The notes: generated by a model not told the origin, from the sequence alone. A stretch of 37,670 nt of DNA from Pseudomonas sputi (GCF_021603585.1 NZ_BQHI01000041.1:1-37670); one strand, 5' to 3'; counted from the stretch's first letter, positions 9,125-18,641 are shown. Program-made: numbers and translations.

Positions 9125-9682
9125 ATGAGCAATGTCTATAACGTCGCCGTAGTGGTCGGCAGCCTGCGCAAGGCGTCCATCAACCGCAAGGTCGCCCTGG
9201 CGCTGGCGGAACTGGCACCGGCCAATCTCAAGCTGAACATTGTCGAAATTGGCGAGCTGCCACTCTACAACGAAGACATCGACGGCGATTCACCGCCGGC
9301 AGCCTACAGCACTTTCCGTCAGAAAGTGGGTTCATCCGACGCTCTGCTGTTTGTCACCCCGGAGTACAACCGCTCGGTGCCGGCGCCTTTGAAGAATGCC
9401 ATCGACGTCGGCTCCCGGCCGTATGGCAAAAGCGTCTGGAGCGGCAAGCCGGGGGCGGTGATCAGCGTTTCGCCGGGTGCCATCGGCGGTTTTGGCGCCA
9501 ACCAGCATCTGCGTCAGTCCTTTGTTTTCCTCAATGTGCCGTGCATGCAGCAGCCGGAAGCCTACCTGGGCGGCGCGGGCACGGCGTTCGATGACGCGGG
9601 CAAGCTGAACGAGTCGGTAAAGCCGTTCCTGCAAAGCTTCATCAACGCCTTTGGTGAGTGGGTGGCGCAGCACAAGAAGTGA
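9125..9682 (+). CDS. NADPH-dependent FMN reductase (chromate/quinone reductase-like)
   Basis: This 185-residue flavodoxin-fold reductase has the FMN phosphate loop GSLRKASINRKVA near the N terminus, LPLYNEDID, and the family motif TPEYNRSVPAPLKNAIDVGS. It belongs with ChrR/YieF-type soluble quinone and chromate reductases, which make obligate two-electron reductions and lower oxidative stress. It is too short to be ArsH despite lying before arsB. A terminator separates it from arsB, so the two are probably not one operon. Confidence 0.9.
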   Translation: MSNVYNVAVVVGSLRKASINRKVALALAELAPANLKLNIVEIGELPLYNEDIDGDSPPAAYSTFRQKVGSSDALLFVTPEYNRSVPAPLKNAIDVGSRPYGKSVWSGKPGAVISVSPGAIGGFGANQHLRQSFVFLNVPCMQQPEAYLGGAGTAFDDAGKLNESVKPFLQSFINAFGEWVAQHKK

Positions 9683-9709
9683 TCCGGCAACTTTTCTGAC
9701 AAGATAACG

Positions 9710-9741
9710 AACCTGTGGGAGTCAGCTCCCACAGGTTTTTT
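9710..9741 (+). terminator. Rho-independent terminator after the FMN reductase
   Basis: Arms AACCTGTGGGAG (9710-9721) and CTCCCACAGGTT (9726-9737) form a perfect 12-bp stem with a four-base loop and a T run. The arm contains CTGTGGGAG, the head motif common in Pseudomonas REP elements, so the terminator may derive from one. Confidence 0.9.
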
Positions 9742-9780
9742 GTGGTCTGAATTTTTCCCTCCTATTGAAGGCTGTCGCGA

Positions 9781-11064
9781 ATGCTCGCTGCGTCACTGAT
9801 TTTCCTGCTGACCATTACCCTGGTGATCTGGCAACCCAAAGGCCTCGGGGTCGGCTGGAGTGCAACGTTCGGCGCCATCGTCGCGCTGATTTTCGGCGTG
9901 GTGCACCTGAGCGACATCCCGCTGGTGTGGCAAATCATCTGGAACGCCACCGGCACGTTCGTGGCGCTGATCATCATCAGTCTGTTGCTCGACGAAGCCG
10001 GGTTTTTCGCCTGGGCCGCCCTGCATGTGGCGCGGTGGGGGCGGGGCAGCGGGCGCAAGCTGTTTGCCTTCATGGTGCTGCTGGGTGCGCTGGTGTCGGC
10101 GCTGTTCGCCAATGATGGCGCGGCACTGATTCTCACGCCTATCGTGATTTCCATGCTGCTGGCCCTGCGTTTTTCTCCGGCGGCGACCCTGGCGTTCGTC
10201 ATGGGCGCGGGGTTCATTGCCGACACCGCGAGTCTGCCGCTGGTGGTGTCGAACCTGGTGAACATCGTCTCGGCCGACTTCTTCCACATCGGTTTCAACC
10301 GGTATGCGGCGGTGATGGTGCCGGTCAACTTCGTCAGCGTCGCGGCCACGCTGGGCATGTTGCTGTGGTTCTTCCGCCGCGACATCCCCAAGGCCTACGA
10401 CCCGGAACAGCTTGAACACCCGGAAACAGCCATTCACGACAAGGCCACGTTCTACGCCGGTTGGGTGGTGTTGCTGATTCTGCTGATCGGCTGTTTCGCG
10501 CTGGAGCCGCTGGGGATTCCGATCAGTGCGATCTCGGCGGTGTGCGCGGCGCTGTTGCTGGCGATTGCCGCGCGCGGGCACAAAATCTCCACGCGCAAGG
10601 TGATGAAAGAGGCGCCGTGGCAGATCGTGATTTTCTCCTTGGGCATGTACCTGGTGGTCTACGGACTGCGCAATGCCGGGCTCACCGATTATCTGGCCGG
10701 GTGGCTCGACGTGTTCGCCGGTTACGGCGTGTGGGGCGCGGCCATGGGCACCGGGGTGCTGACGGCTTTGTTGTCGTCGATCATGAACAACCTGCCGACG
10801 GTGCTGGTCGGCCTGCTGTCGATCGATGCCAGCCAGGCCAGCGGTGTGGTGAAGGAAGCGATGATCTATGCCAACGTGATCGGCAGCGACCTGGGCCCGA
10901 AAATCACCCCGATCGGCAGTCTCGCGACCTTGCTCTGGCTGCATGTGCTGGAACGCAAGAACATCCGGATTGGCTGGGGGTATTACTTCAGGGTCGGGAT
11001 CGTGCTGACGGTGCCGGTGTTGCTGGTAACGCTGGCCGCGCTGGCTGTGCGGTTGTCGGTTTAA
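9781..11064 (+). CDS. arsB: ArsB-type arsenite efflux membrane protein
   Basis: This 427-residue, almost wholly hydrophobic protein has about ten to twelve membrane segments. The ArsB hallmarks are present: [40 protein letters not shown] and [17 protein letters not shown]. It exports arsenite or antimonite across the inner membrane, driven by proton motive force or by an ArsA ATPase. The length is that of the family. No arsR, arsC or arsH is visible next to it, which is unusual for an ars locus. It ends 4 bases into the convergent DUF1853 gene. A GAAGG about 10 bases before the ATG supports the start. Confidence 0.94.
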   Translation: MLAASLIFLLTITLVIWQPKGLGVGWSATFGAIVALIFGVVHLSDIPLVWQIIWNATGTFVALIIISLLLDEAGFFAWAALHVARWGRGSGRKLFAFMVLLGALVSALFANDGAALILTPIVISMLLALRFSPAATLAFVMGAGFIADTASLPLVVSNLVNIVSADFFHIGFNRYAAVMVPVNFVSVAATLGMLLWFFRRDIPKAYDPEQLEHPETAIHDKATFYAGWVVLLILLIGCFALEPLGIPISAISAVCAALLLAIAARGHKISTRKVMKEAPWQIVIFSLGMYLVVYGLRNAGLTDYLAGWLDVFAGYGVWGAAMGTGVLTALLSSIMNNLPTVLVGLLSIDASQASGVVKEAMIYANVIGSDLGPKITPIGSLATLLWLHVLERKNIRIGWGYYFRVGIVLTVPVLLVTLAALAVRLSV

Positions 11065-12011
11065 TTCTGTCCCGGCACGTTCGGCCACAGGTCCGACACC
11101 AGAAACAGCCGCTCGGCTTCTTCCCACTCGCCCCGGGCATTTTCGGTCAGACGCACCATCAGTTGCGCCGGGGCCAGGGGTTCGAGTTCATCGAGCCAGG
11201 CCTGCAAGTGGCCGTTGCTCCAGGTCTGATCCACCGGATAGTGCGCCGGCGCCAGCCAGGCGTGGCGGGGCAGGGGTTGCCAGCGTCCGGCCGGGCGCTG
11301 GGCGACAAATGCCGGCCAGTCTTTCTGATGCAGCCAACTGCCGCGCAAATGCTGCGGGTGGGCGCCGCTGGGCGGCACCGATCGACCGGGCCACGGATAC
11401 AACAGATACCCGCCAAGCCACAGTTGCGCACTGAACGATTCGACATCCAGCGTCGCCAGCACTTCGCGGCTTTCCGGGCGAGCGGAGATCGGCAGTTGAT
11501 GCTCGCTCAAATGCGCCAGTTTGCGATCCAGGCGATCATGACAGCCCGGTCCCAGCCATGACGCCGGATCATGGCCGTCGCCGTTCTGCGGGCCGAGATA
11601 GAGCTTGATCGCCAGTTCCAGGTGATGCACGCCGTCGCGGTCGCGCAGCAGCATGTCCAGCTCGCCGAGGGTGTGGCCTTCGCGGCGGATCGGCAGGTTG
11701 GCGGCGATCAGTTCGATGCCCGGCGCGTGTTCCACCGCAAATTGCCACAACCGCTCGTAATACAGACCCAGGCGCCGGGTGCGGGCCTGGGACAGCCAGT
11801 GCAGCAAGCCGTAACTGTCGCGGTCGAGCTGGCGCAACCAGTGTTCCAGCCGCTCGGGGTCGCTGACCCAGTCGCTGCCCGCCAGCGGATGACGCTGCGG
11901 CCACGGGGTAGCGGCGAGCATCGGCGGGGCGAGGATCACCCACGCCAGATCACGCACCTCGGGATGGCGTAACTGGTGGGGCAACTGCAGCAAATCGGGA
12001 AATAGGATCAT
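11061..12011 (-). CDS. DUF1853 family protein
   Basis: This 316-residue protein of unknown function matches the DUF1853 family by its start ([17 protein letters not shown]-type), the [15 protein letters not shown] segment and the central [21 protein letters not shown]. The E..D...H.E.K spacing in that segment recalls a PD-(D/E)XK nuclease core, but this is only a visual comparison. The gene is divergent from nadK, as in P. aeruginosa, with about 115 bases between the starts. The stop overlaps the arsB stop. Confidence 0.9.
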   Translation of the reverse strand: MILFPDLLQLPHQLRHPEVRDLAWVILAPPMLAATPWPQRHPLAGSDWVSDPERLEHWLRQLDRDSYGLLHWLSQARTRRLGLYYERLWQFAVEHAPGIELIAANLPIRREGHTLGELDMLLRDRDGVHHLELAIKLYLGPQNGDGHDPASWLGPGCHDRLDRKLAHLSEHQLPISARPESREVLATLDVESFSAQLWLGGYLLYPWPGRSVPPSGAHPQHLRGSWLHQKDWPAFVAQRPAGRWQPLPRHAWLAPAHYPVDQTWSNGHLQAWLDELEPLAPAQLMVRLTENARGEWEEAERLFLVSDLWPNVPGQN

Positions 12012-12126
12012 CTTGCGAGCATAGCCTCAAACACCGGCGCAGCCTCGGGGCTGAAAGGATTTTGTCTATCCGGCGCTTTCGCCCATAATCGTGCTTTTCG
12101 CCGTCTCAGTCCCCCGCAGGAGTCCC

Positions 12127-13017
12127 ATGGAGCAATTTCGTAATATCGGCATCATCGGTCGCCTGGGCAGCTCCCAGGTGCTGGATACCGTCCGCCGACT
12201 GAAACGCTTCCTGCTCGATCGTCACCTGCATGTGATTCTCGAAGACACCATCGCCGAAGTCCTGCCGGGCCATGGCCTGCAAACTTCGTCGCGCAAGATG
12301 CTCGGCGAAGTCTGCGACATGGTCATCGTGGTCGGCGGTGACGGCAGCCTGCTCGGCGCGGCGCGGGCACTGGCCAAGCACAATATTCCGGTGCTCGGGA
12401 TCAACCGTGGCAGCCTCGGCTTTCTCACCGACATCCGCCCCGACGAGCTGGAAATCAAGGTCGCGGAAGTGCTCGACGGCCATTATCTGGTGGAAAACCG
12501 CTTCCTGCTGCAGGCTGAAGTCCGTCGCCACGCCGAGGCCATCGGCCAGGGCGATGCGCTGAACGACGTGGTGCTGCACCCGGGCAAATCGACGCGGATG
12601 ATCGAGTTCGAGCTGTACATCGACGGCCAGTTCGTCTGCAGCCAGAAGGCCGACGGCCTGATCGTCGCCACTCCGACCGGTTCCACCGCGTACGCGCTGT
12701 CTGCCGGCGGCCCGATCATGCATCCCAAGCTCGACGCTATTGTGATTGTGCCGATGTACCCCCATACCTTGTCGGGCAGACCGATCGTGGTCGATGGCAA
12801 CAGTGAGCTGAAAATCGTCGTGTCCAAAGATATGCAGATTTACCCGCAGGTCTCCTGCGACGGGCAGAACCACTTCACCTGCGCGCCGGGCGACACCATC
12901 ACCGTCAGCAAGAAAGCGCAGAAGCTGCGGCTGATCCATCCGCTCGACCACAACTACTACGAAGTCTGCCGGACCAAGCTCGGCTGGGGCAGCAAGTTGG
13001 GTGGTGGAGGCGACTGA
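12127..13017 (+). CDS. nadK: NAD kinase
   Basis: This 296-residue enzyme phosphorylates NAD to NADP in the cytosol, the only route to NADP. The nucleotide motif GGDGS at 70-74 holds the catalytic Asp72. LGINRGSLGFLTD, the NE/D-type region LNDVVLHPGK and ATPTGSTAYALSAGGPI follow. The frame is open upstream, but ATG 12127 has a CAGGAG ribosome site and gives the family length. The stop overlaps the start of the phosphoesterase gene (TGATG), so the two are translationally coupled. Confidence 0.97.
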   Translation: MEQFRNIGIIGRLGSSQVLDTVRRLKRFLLDRHLHVILEDTIAEVLPGHGLQTSSRKMLGEVCDMVIVVGGDGSLLGAARALAKHNIPVLGINRGSLGFLTDIRPDELEIKVAEVLDGHYLVENRFLLQAEVRRHAEAIGQGDALNDVVLHPGKSTRMIEFELYIDGQFVCSQKADGLIVATPTGSTAYALSAGGPIMHPKLDAIVIVPMYPHTLSGRPIVVDGNSELKIVVSKDMQIYPQVSCDGQNHFTCAPGDTITVSKKAQKLRLIHPLDHNYYEVCRTKLGWGSKLGGGGD

Positions 13018-13988
13018 TGCTCGATCCCGCGCGCAGTTATGACCTGATTGGTGACGTGCACGGATGCGCCCTGACCCTGGAACACCTGCTGGACCGTCTC
13101 GGTTACCACAAGCAGGGCGGGGTGTGGCGGCATCCGTCGCGCATGGCCGTGTTCGTCGGCGACATCATCGACCGCGGCCCGCGGATTCGCGAGGCGCTGC
13201 ATATCGTCCACGACATGGTCGAGGCCGGTCAGGCGTTGTGCATCATGGGCAACCACGAATTCAACGCGCTCGGCTGGAGCACCCCGGCGCCTCCTGGCAG
13301 CGGCAAGCAGTTCGTCCGTGAACACACGCCGCGCCATGCCCGTCTGCTGCAGGAAACCCTGACCCAGTTCGAAGACCATCCGGGCGACTGGCACGACTTC
13401 CAGCAGTGGTTCTACCAACTGCCACTGTTCGTCGACGCCGGACGCTTCCGCGTGGTGCATGCCTGCTGGGATGCCGGCCTGATCGAGCCGCTGCGCGCGC
13501 TGTTCCCCGATGGCTGCATCGATGAGCACTTCCTCCAGGCCTCGGCGGTACCGGGCAGTTTCGCCTGTACCGTGTTCGATCGCCTGCTGCGCGGCACCGA
13601 CATGCGCCTGCCGGATGGCCTGACCATGACCAGCGGCGATGGCCTGGTGCGTTCGTTTTTCCGCACCAAGTTCTGGGAAGACGATCCGCAGACCTACGGC
13701 GACATCGTGTTCCAGCCCGACGCACTGCCGGAGCCGGTGGCGCAGAAACCGCTGACCTCCAGCGAAAAGAATTCCCTGCTGCGCTACGGCGTCGATGAGC
13801 CGTTGCTGTTCGTCGGCCACTACTGGCGCAGCGGCAAACCGGCGCCGATCCGCCCGAACCTCGCGTGCCTGGATTACAGCGCGGTGCTGTACGGCAAACT
13901 GGTGGCCTATCGTCTGGATCAGGAAACCCGCCTCGATCCGCATAAATTTGTCTGGGTCGACGTCGAGCGGCCGGAGGTGCTGCGATGA
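13017..13988 (+). CDS. Calcineurin-like metallophosphoesterase
   Basis: This 323-residue protein carries the full two-metal phosphoesterase set: GDVHG (12-16), GDIIDRGP (48-55), GNHEFNA (78-84), VVHACWD and FVGHYW. It resembles the PrpE/ApaH-like serine/threonine-phosphatase group, so the substrate could be a phosphoprotein or a dinucleotide polyphosphate; I cannot decide between them. The start overlaps the nadK stop and its end overlaps the rhomboid start by four bases (ATGA), so three genes are coupled. Confidence 0.92.
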   Translation: MLDPARSYDLIGDVHGCALTLEHLLDRLGYHKQGGVWRHPSRMAVFVGDIIDRGPRIREALHIVHDMVEAGQALCIMGNHEFNALGWSTPAPPGSGKQFVREHTPRHARLLQETLTQFEDHPGDWHDFQQWFYQLPLFVDAGRFRVVHACWDAGLIEPLRALFPDGCIDEHFLQASAVPGSFACTVFDRLLRGTDMRLPDGLTMTSGDGLVRSFFRTKFWEDDPQTYGDIVFQPDALPEPVAQKPLTSSEKNSLLRYGVDEPLLFVGHYWRSGKPAPIRPNLACLDYSAVLYGKLVAYRLDQETRLDPHKFVWVDVERPEVLR

Positions 13989-14854
13989 GTGCCATAGCTG
14001 TCCTGCGCGTGCCGTTGGCGGCGGACCTGAGTGGTTTCGTCAAACTGCTGCAACGCATGCAAGTGCCCCATCGCGTCAGTGAAGAGGCGGGCGAGCAGGT
14101 GTTGTGGGTGCCGTCGGAAATCAGTGATGACGTGCGCTCGCTGTACGAGCGTTTCCCGGCGGGCGATCCCGATCAGCAACTGGAAATTCCAGCGGCGCCG
14201 ACGTTCAAGCGTCCGAGCTTCGCCGAGCAACTGAAACACGCCAGGGCCACCGGGTTCATTCTGCTGTTGAGCCTGATCGTCGGCGGGTTGACCTTCCTTG
14301 GCGATAACCTCGAGACGATGCGCTGGCTGACCTTCCTCGATTTCCGGGTGGTCGGCGACTACATCCACTTCACACCGCTGGCCGACAGCCTGGCGGCGGG
14401 GCAGTGGTGGCGCCTGTTCACGCCGATGCTGATTCATTTCGGCATCCTGCACCTGGCCATGAACGGCATGTGGTACTGGGAGCTGGGGCGGCGCATCGAG
14501 TCGCGCCAGGGCAGCATCAACCTGATCGGCCTGACATTGCTGTTCGGCCTGGTTTCCAACTATGCGCAATTCGCGTGGAGCGGCCCGAGCCTGTTCGGCG
14601 GTTTGTCCGGCGTGCTCTATGGCCTGCTCGGCCACTGCTGGATCTTCCAGCTGCTGGCGCCGAACCCGGCCTATCGCCTGCCGCGCGGCGTGCTGGTGAT
14701 GATGCTGGTGTGGCTGGTGATCTGCATGTCGGGACTGATCTCGATGATCGGCTTCGGCGAAATCGCCAACGCCGCTCACGTCAGCGGGTTACTCATCGGC
14801 TGCTTGACCGGTTTGTTGGGCGGTTTGTACAACCGCCGTAAACTGGCCGCCTGA
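13985..14854 (+). CDS. glpG: Rhomboid family intramembrane serine protease
   Basis: This 289-residue protein has a soluble N-terminal domain (about 1-85) of the GlpG type, then six or seven membrane segments. The catalytic dyad is visible: Ser208 in GGLSGVLYG and His265 in ANAAHVSGLL. The oxyanion-site pair HxxxN is His156/Asn160 in HFGILHLAMN. The loop WWRLFTPMLIHF matches the rhomboid WR motif. It cleaves membrane proteins within the bilayer; substrates are unknown. It overlaps the upstream gene by ATGA, and yeaC starts 31 bases later. Confidence 0.94.
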   Translation: MSAIAVLRVPLAADLSGFVKLLQRMQVPHRVSEEAGEQVLWVPSEISDDVRSLYERFPAGDPDQQLEIPAAPTFKRPSFAEQLKHARATGFILLLSLIVGGLTFLGDNLETMRWLTFLDFRVVGDYIHFTPLADSLAAGQWWRLFTPMLIHFGILHLAMNGMWYWELGRRIESRQGSINLIGLTLLFGLVSNYAQFAWSGPSLFGGLSGVLYGLLGHCWIFQLLAPNPAYRLPRGVLVMMLVWLVICMSGLISMIGFGEIANAAHVSGLLIGCLTGLLGGLYNRRKLAA

Positions 14855-14885
14855 ATTTTTTGAATTGAAGAGCACGGAGACCCTG

Positions 14886-15146
14886 ATGTCCTCTTTTAAC
14901 GAATTGATCAAAAACATCACACCGGACATCTACCAGAGCCTGAAACTGGCCGTAGAGATCGGCAAATGGTCCGACGGTGGCAAGCTCACCGCCGAACAGC
15001 GCGAGCTGTCGTTGCAGGCGATGATCGCCTGGGAAATGCAGAACCTGCCCGAGGAAGAGCGCACCGGTTACATGGGGCCGCAGGAATGTGCGTCGAAGTC
15101 GATCGAAGTGCCGAACATCCTGTTCAAGTCGGACGCCCTCCATTGA
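14886..15146 (+). CDS. yeaC: YeaC family protein (DUF1315)
   Basis: This 86-residue soluble protein matches the DUF1315/YeaC family through SFNELIKNITPDIYQSLKLA and EEERTGYMGPQEC. The function is unknown. ATG 14886 gives the family start; an in-frame start farther upstream has no support. Its stop lies inside the first codon of the next gene (TTGA), so the two are coupled. The same adjacency occurs in P. aeruginosa. Confidence 0.92.
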   Translation: MSSFNELIKNITPDIYQSLKLAVEIGKWSDGGKLTAEQRELSLQAMIAWEMQNLPEEERTGYMGPQECASKSIEVPNILFKSDALH

Positions 15147-15973
15147 TCGAGATCGGCCGCGGTGCAATCAGCAAAATGTCGGCGCGCCTGGACGGGCCGA
15201 ACGTGCAATATGCGTTTCGTCTGGATGACGTCGAGGTGCCGGTCAACCCGTTGATCGGCAGCACGGTGCGTCTGGAATACCTGGGGGCGATCCACTGCAC
15301 CCATTGCGGGCGCAAGACCAAGACCAGTTTCAGTCAGGGTTACTGCTACCCGTGCATGACCAAACTGGCCCAGTGCGACGTGTGCATCATGAGCCCGGAG
15401 CGCTGCCATTTCGAGGCCGGCACCTGCCGTGAGCCGGAGTGGGGCGAGACGTTCTGCATGACCGACCACATCGTCTATCTGGCCAATTCGTCCGGGATCA
15501 AGGTCGGCATCACTCGCGCGACCCAGTTGCCTACCCGCTGGCTCGATCAGGGCGCCAGTCAGGCCTTGCCGATCATTCGCGTGTCCACGCGCCAACAGTC
15601 GGGCTTCGTCGAAGACCTGTTCCGCAGCCAAGTGGCGGACAAGACCAACTGGCGCGCCTTGCTCAAGGGCGACGCGGCGGCGGTGGATCTGGCGCAGGTG
15701 CGCGATCAATTGTTCGAAAGCTGCGCCGAAGGTCTGCAGGGTTTGCAGGAGCGATTCGGCCTGCAGGCCATTCAGACCATCGCCGATGTCGAGCCGCTGG
15801 AAATCCGCTACCCGGTCGAGCAGTACCCGGCCAAGATCGTCAGCTTCAACCTGGACAAGAACCCGATTGCCGAAGGCACGCTGCTGGGGATCAAGGGCCA
15901 GTACCTGATCTTCGACACCGGCGTGATCAACATTCGCAAATACACGGCCTATCAGCTCGCCGTGCATCAATAA
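15143..15973 (+). CDS. DUF2797 protein: cysteine-rich region plus GIY-YIG-like motif
   Basis: The 276-residue product matches DUF2797, a family without known function. The proposed start is TTG 15143, overlapping the yeaC stop, because the segment IEIGRGAISKM before the first ATG (15176) looks like the family N terminus. Residues 52-105 hold four CxxC-type pairs or single cysteines: C52/C55, C68/C71, C78/C81, then C88, C95 and C105, likely zinc ligands. Directly after comes HIVYLANSSGIKVGITR (109-125), an Arg (132) and Glu157 in GFVEDLFRS, the order of a GIY-YIG nuclease core, though the second Tyr is Val121. Nuclease activity is inference. pepN starts 10 bases later. Confidence 0.87.
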   Translation: MIEIGRGAISKMSARLDGPNVQYAFRLDDVEVPVNPLIGSTVRLEYLGAIHCTHCGRKTKTSFSQGYCYPCMTKLAQCDVCIMSPERCHFEAGTCREPEWGETFCMTDHIVYLANSSGIKVGITRATQLPTRWLDQGASQALPIIRVSTRQQSGFVEDLFRSQVADKTNWRALLKGDAAAVDLAQVRDQLFESCAEGLQGLQERFGLQAIQTIADVEPLEIRYPVEQYPAKIVSFNLDKNPIAEGTLLGIKGQYLIFDTGVINIRKYTAYQLAVHQ

Positions 15974-15983
15974 GGACTTCAGC

Positions 15984-18641
15984 ATGCGCACCGAACAACC
16001 GAAGATGATTTACCTGAAGGACTATCAGGCGCCCGAGTACCTGATCGACGAAACACACCTGACCTTCGAGTTGTTCGAGGACCACAGTCTGGTCCACGCG
16101 CAACTGGTGATGCGCCGCAACCCGGCCCGTGGCCCGGGCCTGCCGCCGCTGGTGCTCGATGGCCAGCAGCTGGAACTGCTCTCGGTGACCCTGGCCGACC
16201 AGGAACTGAGCGCCGCCGACTACCAGCTGACGGAGAATCACCTGACCCTGCAACCGGCCAGCGAAACCTTCACGGTCGACACCAGCGTCAAGATTCATCC
16301 GGAAACCAACACCGCGCTGGAAGGCCTGTACAAGTCCGGCACGATGTTCTGCACCCAGTGCGAGGCCGAAGGCTTTCGCAAGATCACCTATTACCTCGAC
16401 CGCCCGGACGTGATGAGCAAGTTCACCACCACCGTGGTCGCCGAGCAGCACAGCTATCCGGTGCTGCTGTCCAACGGCAACCCGATCGCCAGCGGCCCCG
16501 GCGAAGACGGCCGGCACTGGGCGACCTGGGAAGACCCGTTCATGAAGCCGGCGTACCTGTTCGCGCTGGTGGCCGGTGACTTGTGGTGCGTTGAAGACTC
16601 CTTCACCACCATGACCAACCGCAATGTGGCGCTGCGCATCTACGTCGAGCCGGAAAACATCGACAAGTGCCAGCACGCCATGAACAGCCTGAAGAAATCG
16701 ATGCGCTGGGACGAAGAGGTCTATGGTCGCGAGTACGATCTGGACATCTTCATGATCGTTGCCGTGAACGACTTCAACATGGGTGCGATGGAGAACAAGG
16801 GCCTCAACATCTTCAACTCCAGCGCCGTGCTGGCCCGCGCCGAAACCGCCACCGACGCCGCGCACCAGCGGGTCGAAGCGATTGTTGCCCACGAGTACTT
16901 CCACAACTGGTCGGGCAACCGCGTGACCTGCCGCGACTGGTTCCAGCTGTCGCTCAAGGAAGGCTTCACGGTGTTCCGCGATGCCGGTTTCTCCGCTGAC
17001 ATGAACTCGGCCACGGTCAAGCGCATTCAAGACGTGGCGTACCTGCGTACCCACCAGTTCGCCGAAGATGCCGGTCCCATGGCCCACGCCGTGCGCCCGG
17101 ACAGCTTCATCGAGATTTCCAACTTCTACACCCTGACCGTGTACGAAAAGGGCTCGGAAGTGGTCGGCATGATCCACACCCTGCTGGGCGCCGAAGGCTT
17201 CCGCAAGGGCAGCGACCTGTACTTCGAACGCCACGACGGCCAGGCCGTGACCTGCGACGACTTCATCAAGGCCATGGAAGATGCCAACGGCGTCGACCTG
17301 ACCCAGTTCAAGCGCTGGTACAGTCAGGCCGGCACGCCGCGTCTGGCGGTGAGCGAGTCTTACGACGCCGCTGCGAAAACCTACAGCCTGACCTTCCGCC
17401 AGAGCTGCCCGGAAACTCCGGACAAGGTTGAAAAGCTGCCATTCGTGATCCCGGTGGAACTGGGCCTGCTCGACAGCCAAGGCAACGAAATCGCCCTGCG
17501 TCTGGCCGGTGAAAGCGCAGCTCAAGGCACCACTCGAGTGATCTCGGTAACCGAAGCCGAGCAGACCTTTACCTTCGTCGACATCGCCGAACAGCCGCTG
17601 CCGTCCTTGCTGCGCGGCTTCTCGGCGCCGGTGAAACTGAGCTTCCCGTACAACCGCGATCAGCTGATGTTCCTGATGCAGCACGACACCGACGGTTTCA
17701 ATCGTTGGGATGCCGGCCAGCAACTGTCGGTGCAGGTGCTGCAAGAGTTGATCGGCCAGCAGCAGAAGGGCGAAAGCCTGGTGCTCGATCCGCGTCTGGT
17801 TTCGGCCCTGCGCACTGTGCTGTCGGACGAGACGCTGGATCAGGCGATGGTCGCGGAAATGCTCTCGCTGCCAAGTGAGGCGTACCTGACTGAAATCAGC
17901 GAAATCGCTGACGTGGACGCGATCCACACCGCCCGCGAGTTCGCCCGTCAGCAACTGGCGGACAACCTGTTCGAAGCGCTGTGGCTGCGTTATCAGGCCA
18001 ACCGCGACCTGTCGAAGCAAACCCCGTACGTGGCCGAAGCCGAGCATTTCGCCCGTCGCGCGTTGCAGAACATCGCGCTGTCGTACCTGATGCTCAGCGG
18101 CAAGCCGCAAGTGCTGGCGGCAACCCTGGAACAGTTCGACAGCTGCGACAACATGACCGAGCGCCTGACCGCGCTGGCGGTGCTGGTCAACTCGCCGTTC
18201 GACGAGCAGAAAGCCAAGGCTCTGGCCAGTTTCGCCGAGCACTTCAAGGACAATCCGCTGGTCATGGATCAGTGGTTCAGCGTGCAGGCCGGCAGCACCT
18301 TGCCGGGCGGACTGGAGCGCGTGAAAGCGCTGATGCAGCACCCGGCGTTCAACATCAAGAACCCGAACAAGGTGCGTGCCCTGGTCGGCGCCTTTGCCGG
18401 GCAGAACCTGATCAACTTCCACGCGGCGGATGGCTCGGGCTATCGTTTCCTCGCGGATCTGGTGATCGAGCTGAACGGCTTCAACCCGCAGATCGCTTCG
18501 CGCCAACTGGCGCCGCTGACCCGCTGGCGCAAGTACGACAGCGCTCGTCAGGCGCTGATGAAGGCGGAGCTGGAGCGGATTCTCGCGTCCGGTCAGTTGT
18601 CCAGCGATGTGTATGAAGTGGTCAGCAAAAGCCTTGCCTGA
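15984..18641 (+). CDS. pepN: Aminopeptidase N (M1 family)
   Basis: This 885-residue cytosolic zinc aminopeptidase removes N-terminal residues from peptides. The substrate-recognition motif GAMEN is at 267-271. The zinc motif HEYFH is at 303-307, with catalytic Glu304 and third ligand Glu326 in SLKEGFTVFRD. The length matches E. coli PepN, with four domains including the long helical C-terminal part. The gene is last in the nadK-to-pepN run, and a bidirectional terminator separates it from convergent katG. Confidence 0.97.
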   Translation: MRTEQPKMIYLKDYQAPEYLIDETHLTFELFEDHSLVHAQLVMRRNPARGPGLPPLVLDGQQLELLSVTLADQELSAADYQLTENHLTLQPASETFTVDTSVKIHPETNTALEGLYKSGTMFCTQCEAEGFRKITYYLDRPDVMSKFTTTVVAEQHSYPVLLSNGNPIASGPGEDGRHWATWEDPFMKPAYLFALVAGDLWCVEDSFTTMTNRNVALRIYVEPENIDKCQHAMNSLKKSMRWDEEVYGREYDLDIFMIVAVNDFNMGAMENKGLNIFNSSAVLARAETATDAAHQRVEAIVAHEYFHNWSGNRVTCRDWFQLSLKEGFTVFRDAGFSADMNSATVKRIQDVAYLRTHQFAEDAGPMAHAVRPDSFIEISNFYTLTVYEKGSEVVGMIHTLLGAEGFRKGSDLYFERHDGQAVTCDDFIKAMEDANGVDLTQFKRWYSQAGTPRLAVSESYDAAAKTYSLTFRQSCPETPDKVEKLPFVIPVELGLLDSQGNEIALRLAGESAAQGTTRVISVTEAEQTFTFVDIAEQPLPSLLRGFSAPVKLSFPYNRDQLMFLMQHDTDGFNRWDAGQQLSVQVLQELIGQQQKGESLVLDPRLVSALRTVLSDETLDQAMVAEMLSLPSEAYLTEISEIADVDAIHTAREFARQQLADNLFEALWLRYQANRDLSKQTPYVAEAEHFARRALQNIALSYLMLSGKPQVLAATLEQFDSCDNMTERLTALAVLVNSPFDEQKAKALASFAEHFKDNPLVMDQWFSVQAGSTLPGGLERVKALMQHPAFNIKNPNKVRALVGAFAGQNLINFHAADGSGYRFLADLVIELNGFNPQIASRQLAPLTRWRKYDSARQALMKAELERILASGQLSSDVYEVVSKSLA

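Noticed and set aside
9125-9682. FMN reductase as arsH of an arsenic operon
   Set aside because: At 185 residues it is shorter than ArsH and fits the ChrR/YieF reductases; a strong terminator separates it from arsB.
15927-18506. 859-codon minus-strand open frame opposite pepN
   Set aside because: High GC leaves long open antisense frames; pepN shows the HEYFH and GAMEN motifs and the antisense product shows none.
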